Positions 54,620 through 64,000 of a stretch of 64,000 nucleotides of DNA are shown in pieces. This stretch comes from Sciurus carolinensis (taxonomy: Eukaryota; Chordata; Mammalia; Rodentia; Sciuridae). The notes under the pieces were generated by a model. The model saw only the letters and a program-made list of their open reading frames with translations. It ran no database searches and was not told the origin of the DNA. The stretch lies in contig NC_062213.1 in assembly GCF_902686445.1 (NCBI RefSeq), positions 40,746,741 to 40,810,740 on the forward strand, written 5' to 3'. The translations under genes and the position numbers were made by a program. Every line of letters begins with the position of its first letter. Position 1 is the first letter of the stretch.

Positions 54620-54830
54620 TGGACAGAGCCAAGTCTGAATCCTGTAACGTTCAGTTGCTGTGTGTTGGGCAGTGATGTACCCCAGATCTCTGAGCCTCAG
54701 TATCTTTCTATAAAGGCAGTTAATAAAAGTACTTTACTCAGGGGGTGGTTGTGAGGAATAAATGAGTTGTTGCATTCAAATACCTTTCATTATGCCTGGT
54801 ACATGGTACACATTCAATAAATATTTATTT
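54620..54830 (+). mobile_element. MIR SINE
   Basis: 'tctgagcctcagtatctttc' and 'tgcctggtacatggtacaca' are MIR landmarks. Confidence 0.65.
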
Positions 54831-54879
54831 TTTTTGTGATTTTAGATTGTAAGCCTCCAGAATGCTGATTTTAAAAAAG

Positions 54880-55045
54880 AGTCATGGCTGCCATCTGGAA
54901 TCATCTGGAATGTTTTTAAAACTATGAATTATTGATCAACAAGACCAGTTGAATGAACATTTTTGGGTGACAGCCCAGGCATTGGTATTTAAAAAAATTA
55001 CCTTGCTAATTCTAGTGTACAAGCAAAGTTGACAACCACAGGCTA
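54880..55045 (+). mobile_element. MER5-like hAT fragment
   Basis: 'cccaggcattggtatttaaa' and 'gttgacaaccacaggct' match the right half of MER5-type elements. Confidence 0.55.
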
Positions 55046-56771
55046 AAATATACAGCTGTGGGTTAGAATGCCTGATGGTAGAAGAGAAAGAGCTTTGGAG
55101 GGAGTCGAAGCCTATGGGGAACATAGGGCTGCTCTGCCTCCTATGGCTGGGCATGAAGGAGCAGAGGCCCACAGCCAGAAAAGCTGGTTTTTGAGAGATG
55201 CTTGGAGATAAGGAAACCAATAACCCGACCTTCAATATTCATGGGCCTTTACCGTTTTCAAAGTCTTTTCCAATAACTTATTTGTTCAATCCTTTCAGTA
55301 ACACTGTAAAGTACTTGGGGTACCTGGTATGCCCAATTAAAGAAAGGGGAATTGAATACCAAAGAAATATGGTCATTTTCCTAACAAATAGTAGCTGATA
55401 GGCAGGGTAACAGTGAAATCCACATCTAATTCCTGGTATTTTTCCAGAATACCACTATGTCTCTTAGCTTCTCAATCTGGTAGCTGTTTCCTACTGGCCT
55501 CTTAACTAGTGAGGGGAAGTTCCAGGGACCCTCCTAGTTTAGAATGCAAGGACATTGGAATGTCTTTTTTTCTTCTTCCACAAATGATGTGAAGAGCATA
55601 GGAGAAAACTTGAAGGGAAATAAATGTGGCAATAGTCTCTTCATATTGCATTAGCCAGTCTTGTTCTCAGAGCTCTGAAGTGCAACCAAGCGAACATAGT
55701 AAGGAGGAATTTAGTTTTGAACATTGTGTTAACAACAATCCCAGGCTCCCAGAAGTCAAATAAAACTTGTGAATGGGAGACAAATGTATTACTTGATGGA
55801 TTTCAAGGTACTTGTGTTGTATTCAAAGAAAAGCTGACCTGCAAATACATGATGTTCTCAGCGTCCCATGTAACTTTACAGAAAAACCTGTTCCAAAGTA
55901 AACTGTGGTCTGGGTAACAACAGAACACTCACACACATGTGTACCCACTCCACTCTCCTCAGGACAATAACCCCAAATTGCATGCAGCTCTTTGGTACTG
56001 GTCCATGGTTTCTTTGACACTCTAGCACTGTTGAGTTCATTCAGCATAAATTGTGTAGTTTCCCTACCCTTTGGGATCTGTTGCAACTTTAAATGTTGTA
56101 AGCAGATGAAGGGTTTACAGGAATTGCCTAACCAGGCATTACATTTTGATTTGTGGTCTCACAATTGCCTATAAAGTTGATTTGGATTCAAAGAAGCAAA
56201 TGACCACAGCACCAGGATGTGGGCTGGCCTTAAAAAACAAGGGTTGAGGCTCATTCAGATGTAGTCTTCTGGGAACTAGCTTGTTTTATACCGTGAAAGA
56301 GACCATCAAGGTGTTTTTCTTTGTTTGTTTATTCATTTTTAAAAAATGAGACTTGGTTTAGTGATTTAGTCTGAGACTTCAAACTATATGCAAAATCCCC
56401 TTGGACCTGAGGGAGCGAAGGGCAAACTATTTTAAATCATGTTTCAAGTTGTGCTTACTAAGAGAAATAGTGTCCCAAAAACTTCTCTGTTCCATCTTTA
56501 GGGATTTATCCAGGAGGATCTCAGAGAAATAGCAGGGAAACACCAGTGCCATGACTTGCACTCTGATTCAGATCAGGTGACTATCATCACAGTTTTGCCA
56601 AGTTACCATAGAATAGGTTAGCACATCAGGATGCGTGGAGAGGAAGGGAGACCATGGATGGCATTACCCTGACTTCCGTTCCTCATTTGTGCTGTGCTTC
56701 TTCCTGCTGTGGGGCCTTTGACAGATCCTTCCCTCTACCCACTTTTCTTCTCTTGGTAACTTTTAACCATC
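55046..56771. other. Mostly unique sequence
   Basis: A MIR-like antisense piece lies near 55260-55400. No gene is supported. Confidence 0.4.
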
Positions 56772-57221
56772 TGTAATGGTTTGATTTGTGTCTTGTGAAA
56801 AGATATGTTGAAGTCCTGAGACCTAGTACTTTAGAATATGACCTTGTTGGGACATAGGGTCATTATAGATGTAATTAGTTAAGATAAGACCATCTTGGAC
56901 TGTGGTGAGCCCTTAATCCAATGTGACTGGTGTCCCTATGGGAAGGTCATGAGAGACTCAGGGTGAGCACCATATGATGACAGGGCAGAGACTGGAATGA
57001 TGCAGCTACAAGTCAAGGAGCACCAAGCATTGAAAGCTGTCATCAGGAACTAGGAAAAGGTGAACAAGATTCTATTCACAGTCTCAGAGGGAACATGCCC
57101 CTGCTAATACTTTAATTTCCAGGCTCCAGAGTTGTGAGAGATCAGATTTTTGTTCTCTAAAAACACAGTTTGTGTCTTAACGTTTATGATTTGTTATGGC
57201 AGCCCTTGGAAACTAATATAC
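56772..57221 (+). mobile_element. MLT1-type LTR
   Basis: Starts tgtaatggtttgatttgtgt, has 'atccaatgtgactggtgtcc' and ends 'ggcagcccttggaaactaat'. Confidence 0.82.
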
Positions 57222-58106
57222 CATTCTTCTGATCTGAGTTCAAATGCCATCTTTTGGAGGTTTCCAGTTCCTCCCAGTCTAGAGTATGTTCTCCTGTTAT
57301 ATGACTTCCTTCTACTTCTACTTTCCCTTCCTAGTCCTTGTGACAACAACCACAGAGGAGTTTTTCTTTCCAGTTAAACTGAGAACTAAAGGTAGAGACA
57401 ATGTTTTTAGGACTCAGTCTTGCATTCTCAGGAACCAGAGTTGTACTTGCTGTCAGCATCCACTCTCTAAATATTTGTTGAATAAGTTAATGAATAATGA
57501 ATAATTATAATTAACATTTTATTTCCAGCTTTTCAAAATTATCTGGAGGCTAACAATTTACGAACAGAAGTTTTCTCGTTAAAACTCATTTATTTGAGAG
57601 AAGGGATCACATTTTGGAAGCTTGAAATCCAACCTTTTTATACTTAGTCATAATATTTTCCTTCAAAGTACTGAAAAAATATTTAGGCTTCCTTTTGTAT
57701 AAATAGTTCTCAAGTTGGAAACAGTGTGGAAAGAAAAACCCATGCTTAAATCATTTGAGTCTCTTTCTCTCTTCCATCCTCTATAAAATGCAATTATGAA
57801 TATATTTTGGATATCCTTTTCTTGATAGATTCACCACTTAAGGGTCTAGCAGGACCATTCATTGAATATTAAATGATTCAACAAGTTGTTGGCAGTTTTC
57901 CATGTCTTTTTCTTAGAGCCTTCCACCTTTCTTTAAGGTTTCTGGTATAGATTGTAAAGTATCTTTCCAAAGCTTCATCTTCCCTTTTGGCCAGGCATAA
58001 CAGTTAGAGGGAACACTTAGAAAGTGGAAAATATGAAGCCTGACTATAATGTAATACATTGAATGAAGTGTTTCTCTTGCCCTTTGGGTATCTATTCTGA
58101 AGTTTT
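57222..58106. other. Unique sequence, no gene seen
   Basis: No coding pattern or repeat family was recognised. Confidence 0.4.
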
Positions 58107-58121
58107 AAAAACATTCTTATA
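58107..58121. repeat. Left TSD of truncated L1
   Basis: aaaaacattcttata, repeated at 58813-58827. The A-run end overlaps the poly(A). Confidence 0.88.
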
Positions 58122-58123
58122 GG

Positions 58124-58561
58124 TGTTGGCGAGGATGTGGGGAAAAAGGTACACTCATACATTGCTGGTGGGGTTGTAAATTAGTGCAGCCACTCTGGAA
58201 GGCTGTATGGAGATTCCTTAAAAAACTTGGAATGGAACTACCATTTGACCCAGCTATCCCACTCCTTGGCCTATACCCAAAGGACTTAAAATCAGCATAC
58301 TACAGAGATACAGCCACATCAATGTTCATTGCTGCTCAATTCACCATAGCCAGATTGTGGAACCAACCTAGATGCCCTTCAGTTGATGAATGGATAAAGA
58401 AACTGTGGCATATATATACAATGGAATATTACTCAGCCATAAAGAATGATAAAATTATGGCATTTGCAAGCAAATGGACGAAATTGGAGAATATCATGCT
58501 AAGTGAGATAAGCCAATCTCAAAAAACCAAAGGAAGAATGATCTCGCTGATAAGTGGATGA
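58124..58561 (+). pseudogene. L1 ORF2 C-terminal fragment, open frame
   Basis: Open from the truncation point to the ORF2 stop. It includes the zinc-knuckle-like cysteine motif near its start and the conserved tail ending LISG. The catalytic domains are missing, so it has no function of its own. Confidence 0.9.
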
Positions 58562-58586
58562 TGATACATAATGGGGGGTGGGAGGG

Positions 58587-58617
58587 GTTAGTTTTAGGGT
58601 TAGAGTGAGGGTTAGGG
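58587..58617 (+). repeat. Telomere-like array in L1 3'UTR (copy 3)
   Basis: 'ggttagttttagggttagag' then 'tgagggttaggg': TTAGGG-type units in a G-rich stretch (58572-58690) that could form G-quadruplexes. Same place as the arrays at 1622 and 44135. Confidence 0.9.
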
Positions 58618-58812
58618 AGGGGGGCAAGAATGGGGGAAGGAAGGACTGTATAGAGGGAAAAGAGGGATGGGAGGGGTGGGGGGAAGGGGAAAAAAATAAC
58701 AGAATGAATCAACCAACATCACCCTATGTAAACGTATGATTACACAAATGGTATGCCTTTATTCCATGTACAAACAGAGAAAGAACATGTATCCCATTTG
58801 TTCACAATAAAA

Positions 58813-58827
58813 AAAAACATTCTTATA
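58813..58827. repeat. Right TSD of truncated L1
   Basis: Copy of 58107-58121. Confidence 0.88.
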
Positions 58828-59395
58828 ACTTATTTTAGATAAGTTTCTAAAGTATGAAAGAAAATTCATCATTATAGGTTGTCATGTCAAGTTTTGGAGA
58901 AAAAGAATAGACATCCTCTTTATTCACCCATGTAGCTTTCATATAAATTTTGATCTTTTCAACAAATGAAAATTTGCCCATAAGGGGGAAATCTGAAGGG
59001 TTGTGGGGAGCTCAGTAATGTCAAGTGTAGTGCAGAAGGGATTGCTGTGCAGGTGGGGTCAGCATGGATAAATTTGAGCTTGCATTGGTTATGTTGAACT
59101 CATTCTTAATTTACCAGAGTCTCAATTTCTTCACTTGTAAAATGAAAATAATATTTTTATCATGTTTCTAAAAAGATGACTGGACAATATGTGTGAAAAT
59201 ATTTGATCACTCAATTGTTTTGTGACTATGAATCAAAACTGAAGATAGATATAATTTTACTGTTCACTTTTGTAACACATTACTATTTATCAAGTACTTT
59301 GTATGCATTGTTATTTGATCTAAAATAATGAACTAAACAAACTGGATTAGAAACTAAAATGCAAAGATGAATAAGACATAGTTTCTGCTGTCAAG
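58828..59395. other. Unique sequence, no gene seen
   Basis: AT-rich, nothing recognised. Confidence 0.4.
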
Positions 59396-59625
59396 ACACT
59401 TAGGGAGCCGGGCATGGTGATCTACATCTGTAATCTCGGCGCCTCAGGAGGCTGAGGCAGGAGGATCTCAAGTTTGAGGCTAGCCTGGACAACTTAGTGA
59501 GGCCCTATCTCAAAATTAAACAACAACAACAAAATGGGTCAGGGCTATAGTTCAGTGGTGATGCACTTCCCTAGCATGTTCAAGACTTTGGGTTCAAAAC
59601 CTGTTATGGGAAAAAAATACACTTA
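59396..59625 (+). mobile_element. Composite B1-like + ID SINE
   Basis: Sense order: a 7SL-like monomer ('gccgggcatggtgatctaca', 'ggctgaggcaggaggatctc'), a CAA-rich linker, then an ID-like unit ('ggctatagttcagtggtgat') and an A tail. A short duplication acactta occurs at both ends. Confidence 0.88.
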
Positions 59626-59709
59626 TGACCTAGTGAGAGAGAAGGGCACATAATAGATAATTTGAATTGTAAGCATAGTGATAAACGTATGGGTGGAAAA
59701 TAATCACAG

Positions 59710-59915
59710 CAGTCAGATATTTAGTGAGTGTCTACACTGTGTCATGTGCTCTGCATTGTACTGTTTATGTCTTATACATTTAATTTCTTAAAACAACCCA
59801 TGAGGCAATAATAATTATCAGGGGGACTTACTAGCAGCCACACAACTGGTGAAGGGGGAGACTGGGACTGCCACCTTTGTGCATCTCCAGAGTCTGAGGT
59901 TTGACTGCTACCCCT
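59710..59915 (-). mobile_element. MIR SINE, antisense
   Basis: 'ttaaaacaacccatgaggca' and 'gccacacaactggtgaaggg' are antisense MIR landmarks. Confidence 0.6.
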
Positions 59916-59924
59916 GGGAATCAC

Positions 59925-60475
59925 TTCATAGTTGTTCAGTTTTCATTACTGTGTAACAAACCACCTCGAACTTATAAGATGACAACCATTTATTTTACTC
60001 GTGGATTTAGGTGGGTCATGAATTCACCATGGCAAGGACTAACTCATCTCCGTGCCATTATGCCTGGATCTCAGTGGGGCAGTCTGAAAGACTGGGGTGT
60101 CTCTACAGCTGAAGACTGGAGGTTGAAGACGGCTGTCACCTGGGACTTCAGCTGGGACCATTAGCCAAAATACACATGTGTGACCTGTCCATGCAGCTGT
60201 TTGAATTTCCTTATAGCATGTGTCTGAGTTTCAAGAGCAAGAGTCCCCAAGAGAAGCAGGTAGAAGTTGCATATCCTTTTGTAATCTGGTCACACAGACT
60301 GGAAGCCACACAATACTATTTCTGCCAGAGTTCCAAGCCCCACTCACCCCAAATTCAAGGAGAGAGGACATAAACCCCACTTCTTGATGGGAGAAGTGTC
60401 AAAGTCATATTGTAAGAAGAACAAGTGGGATTGGGATATAGACTCTGCCAAAGTCCACTTTCTGGCCATAGTAAC
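59925..60475 (+). mobile_element. Ancient LTR-like repeat, copy 1
   Basis: Landmarks: 'tactgtgtaacaaaccacct', 'cacctgggacttcagctggg', 'aaccccacttcttgatggga' and 'agaagtgtcaaagtcatatt'. The same ordered landmarks occur in 61745-62290. The family is not named here. Confidence 0.6.
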
Positions 60476-61744
60476 TCAAATACCTCCAGCACAGAAAATA
60501 CATTCAGCCCTTTCTCCAGTACCCCCGAACTTTGTCCCACTATGGCACTAGCTCGAAGTGTAGTATCTCATAATTTAGACCAGGTCCAATGTGGATAAAA
60601 TTCTTCATGTGGTTCCTTTGAAAAGTAGTGAAATAAAGAGAAAAGTTACATGCCTTTCCCCTTCTCCATCCTGTAGATAATTGTGGGACAAGCACAAGGT
60701 AATGGTATTAGCACTCCCATTCACAAAGAAGAAATACAGGAAGTACACAGCAGTTACTGGTCCATAGCAGTTTTGAAATTGAACTGGCTATATGTCATTA
60801 ATTCTTTTATTGGACTCAATCCTATAGTCTGGGAGTTTTCTCTTGTTTTTTGGATCTATCCTTTGAGCTATACTTTTTTGTATATACTTTTTTGACTATT
60901 GACACTGAATAGTTTTCTCAACCAGTAGTTTCCTGCTGATAATAGTTCAAAGTTTGAAGAAGCCCTGTCTTTTAAGTTAAAGCTGGTATGATAATTTTAA
61001 AAACTTTGCAGGTTTCCTGTGTATCTATTTATAAACTCAACCCATTTTAAAAAAACCCCGTACCCACAAAACTTCTGGCAATAAACCTTCTCTCTCTTGG
61101 GCTCCCTGTGAGAATACTCTGAGATAATGTCCTTACAGTTTTTGGAAACCATATTTTTAATGGAGAGTATCTGTGAAGTATGTCCTTAAGGTCTTTAGAA
61201 GATCTTTTGCCTATTTGGAATGGTCTATATAGTTTTAACAAAGGATGTTAGGGTCCATACTTGGATTTAATCTTTAGTTTTTGTTTTTTTTTAATTTAAG
61301 AATTGTTTACTGTTGGAGAGGCTGCAAATGAGCAAAATTTTTATTTTTTAATCTACTAAATTCTGGATTTAAAAAAAATTAGTATTTCATTCTTGAACTC
61401 ATTTCTTTCCTCACATTTTACCATAGGAAGAAAGAAGTCAGGTGCAATTTTCAATATTCTGACTAGAAATCTTCTAACCTAGATCGTTGAGTTCATTAGA
61501 CACATTTCTTCTTTGCTATGTTACTGCAAGTGATAGTGTTGCTAGATTTTCTACTTCAACATAGTAAGAGTCTCCAGCCCTCCAGTTTTCAATAAGATTA
61601 AAAGACGTTTCTTTAACATTTCATCAATAGCCTTCTCAAAGTTTTATAGACTTTTACCAAACAGCCAATTCTACCTAAGTTAATGCTACTTGTTTTAGAT
61701 TATATTATGGCAGCACCCCACTTCCTGGTATTAAAACCTATCTT
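60476..61744. other. Unique sequence between two related repeats
   Basis: No gene or recognised repeat. Confidence 0.4.
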
Positions 61745-62290
61745 GGGTACTGTTGCTGCATTATAAACCATCCTACAACTAGTGGAATAAACAGGCAAAC
61801 ATGTTTGTGAATTCTGTGGGTCAGGAATTCTAAACAGGCATAGTAAAGATGTGTTGCTTTGGATCCATATCTGGAGTCTGGTTGGGAAGACTTGAAGACT
61901 GAAGGAGACTTGATGGCTCAGGGCTAGACTCTTTTGAAATCTTATTCATTGATAAGTGTGGTACTTGATGCTGGCTGTTATGTGGGACCTTAGCTGGGAT
62001 TTCAGGTAAATCATCAGCACATAGCCTCTTCTTGTGACTGCCTGGGCTTCATGGTTGGATTTGAAGAGTAAATTCCAAGAGAATCAGGAAGAAATTATAA
62101 TGCCTTTTAAAATATATTTGTGTAAATCCCATCACATCTCTTCGGATATAGTCATAAGTTCCTTAAATCTGAGGAGAAGGAATAGAGACTCCCTCTTGAT
62201 GGGGGAAGTGTCAAAATTATGAAGAACAGCATGTAGAAGGGAGAGGCTGTCACAGCCACCTTGGAAAATATAATCTGCCATGATCAGAAA
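61745..62290 (+). mobile_element. Ancient LTR-like repeat, copy 2
   Basis: Landmarks in the same order as 59925-60475: 'gttgctgcattataaaccat', 'gtgggtcaggaattctaaac', 'gggaccttagctgggatttc' and 'ccctcttgatgggggaagtg'. Same orientation and similar length. Confidence 0.6.
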
Positions 62291-63499
62291 CTATGGGATT
62301 GTAAAGAACGAAAACCTGAAGAGTTCAGAAGAGCTGTTAGGGAGAGATGATATCTCATCCAAGTCTTAAAAAGATGAATTTGGCAAGAGTAAGTATTATC
62401 ATGTTTTTCACTTGATGAGAAGAGAAACAGAGTTATGAGTATAATCTCCTAACCTGTTATGGACATAATATCCTTCACTGACTACTTTGTAATAAAAACA
62501 TTCATTTATATATATAAGTCATGTTGTGTTAAAAATTTTCACTTTATTTTATAGTAAAATCTCACACTAAATAAATGTTTAGCAATGATCTGCAAATGGT
62601 AAAAGCAGTCACTGATTCAAGAGATATAATTTAAATGGATTGGTAACAAGAAGCTTTTAAATAGGAGTAACTAATAAACAATAATCAAGAAAATTCAAGT
62701 TGTGACATTCAAGAAAAAGAATTCCATAGAAGGGAGAAAGAATTCTTAGGGTCTGCAATAGTGAGATGCAAAGGGCTTTCAGGCAGCAAATCAAATGGCA
62801 GTATCATTTAGGGATAAATCAGTTAGGACTGATCAACATCTACTAGTGCAGAAGAATGACACTGATTTTCCTAAGAGTAGCTCTGGGTCACTTTCCTGGC
62901 AGTACTGTTCTAGATGAGGCTGTCTATGTAATACCTTTTCTTGTTCAAATAATAGTCTGACAGTGGATGGAGGGTCATTTGGGTCTGTAAATGTTCCCTT
63001 CAAACTGCTTCTCTTTGAATGGATCTTTGCAGATGGTTGTAATAAGCTCCTCGAAACTTTATCATCTTTCTGTTCCATTTCCTACGGTAGCCTGGCCTAA
63101 TATTCATGTATTTATCTTTATATATATTTAATTTTATTACTAGCCTTAGCATTCACATTGTTTTATAAAGTAAGAAGTATCAACAGAACGACCATGGAAT
63201 TTTCCTTCCCATCCTTATTTCCATTTTACTTCTCATAGGTACTTAGTTTCTTATGTATTATTCTAAAGTTTCTTCATGCATAGGTAAGCATATAGTATAT
63301 TATACAAAGGTTTTTCATCTCAAAGTTTTTTCACTTAATTACATCTTTTGAACATCCCCCTCTCACATGCAGAGTTTTTTTGTATGTATGTGTGTATGCA
63401 TTATAGGAATCAAGAGAATTTTTAAACCTCATCTTTTGGGAGGTGTTGATGAGACTATAGATATGGAATTATGACCAACATGAATCCAAATCTCATATT
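62291..63499. other. Unique sequence, no gene seen
   Basis: AT-rich, nothing recognised. Confidence 0.4.
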
Positions 63500-63662
63500 T
63501 TCCATCTAAATACCATGAAATATTGAACAAGTTCCTTGGTCTTTTAAATTGAATTTCCTCCTTTGAAAGCAGGAATGATAACTCCTTGCAGGTTTGTGGT
63601 GAGGCCTTCAATGAAAGAATATGTGTAAATGGTGTAAAACACAATAGGTGTACATTAAAAAG
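63500..63662 (+). mobile_element. MIR SINE
   Basis: 'tgaatttcctcctttgaaag' and 'gcaggtttgtggtgaggcct' fit a diverged MIR. Confidence 0.5.
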
Positions 63663-63666
63663 TACC

Positions 63667-64000
63667 TGCTATGATTTGAAAATAGTTTAGGTATATCCCC
63701 AAAGTATCATATGTTGGGAGCTTGGTCCCCAGTGTGGTGATGTGAGAGGTGGTAGGAACTTTAAGAGGTGTGTCCTAATAGAAGGTAATTCAGTCACTGA
63801 GTACACTGCCCTCATAAAGGGCACTCTTGCAAGAGTGAGTTGTTCTAAAATCAACAAGCCTGGACTCTGAACTCTCTGGCTTCCTGATCATGTAACTGCT
63901 TTCTCTCTTCCATACATGCTTCTTTCGTGGTGATGTTACCTGCCATTAACCTTCACCAGAGGCCAAATGGATGGGACTACTCAATCTTGGATTTTTAGCC
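63667..64000 (+). mobile_element. MaLR-type LTR, cut by window end
   Basis: Starts TGCTATGATTTGAAAATAGT and shows the 'ctggcttcctgatcatgtaa' block of MaLR LTRs. The right end lies outside the window. Confidence 0.7.

Larger units (their letters stand above)
58122..58812 (+). mobile_element. Young 5'-truncated L1
   Basis: Contains the last ~146 codons of ORF2 with the cysteine motif [18 protein letters not shown], the natural stop (58559-58561) and the complete 3'UTR ending 'cccatttgttcacaataa' with a short A tail. ORF2 is open throughout. Flanked by a 15-bp duplication. Confidence 0.95.

Overview
This is a non-coding, repeat-rich stretch of mammalian nuclear DNA, most likely from a squirrel-type rodent (ground squirrel, marmot or relative). 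The organism call is an inference from repeat content: tRNA-derived ID SINEs whose right half reads like 'ttggtagagtgcttgcctt', composite SINEs that join a 7SL (B1-like) monomer to an ID unit, and one rodent-style L1 lineage present at several ages. No intact host protein-coding gene, spliced exon set, rRNA, tRNA or CRISPR array could be supported. All long reading frames are L1 ORF1/ORF2 or their relics.

Layout. 1-1330: mostly unique, with a GC-rich patch (480-970) that may be a decayed retrocopy. 1330-8190: an old L1 fragment split by a younger full-length L1 (1377-7686, minus strand) with a 15-bp target-site duplication, an intact ORF1, a nearly complete but broken ORF2, a duplicated CpG-rich 5'UTR starting with a YY1-type motif, and a 3' end that looks like a 3' transduction. 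8.2-16.2 kb: unique sequence, L2 relics interrupted by MaLR-type LTRs, and old L1 3' ends. 16.2-23.5 kb: a second near-full-length but decayed L1 (plus strand) carrying ID SINE insertions. 23.5-33.5 kb: ID, MIR, MLT1 and old L1 relics. 33.6-34.1 kb: a retroviral-type LTR with three 47-bp-spaced CCAAT palindromes. 35.4-36.8 kb: a truncated GPBP1 (vasculin) processed pseudogene with an unexpected 3' end. 36.8-43.4 kb: mostly unique sequence with a 55-bp inverted repeat near 39.2/39.7 kb and a 24-bp direct repeat. 43.4-46.3 kb: an LTR relic, a young 5'-truncated L1 with an open ORF2 tail, and an L2. 52.3-52.9 kb: a solo LTR inside an L1 3' end. 58.1-58.8 kb: another young truncated L1. 59.4-64 kb: a composite SINE, two copies of one ancient LTR-like family, MIRs and a MaLR LTR cut by the window edge.

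The strongest observation is that all three young L1 copies carry a telomere-like (CCCTAA/TTAGGG) array at the same place in the 3'UTR, just downstream of the ORF2 stop codon, while four older L1 3' ends in the same window lack it. L1 retrotransposition in this lineage may therefore have been scattering short interstitial telomere-like repeats. Nothing here looks like a gene system working together; the story is one of layered retrotransposition and local rearrangement.
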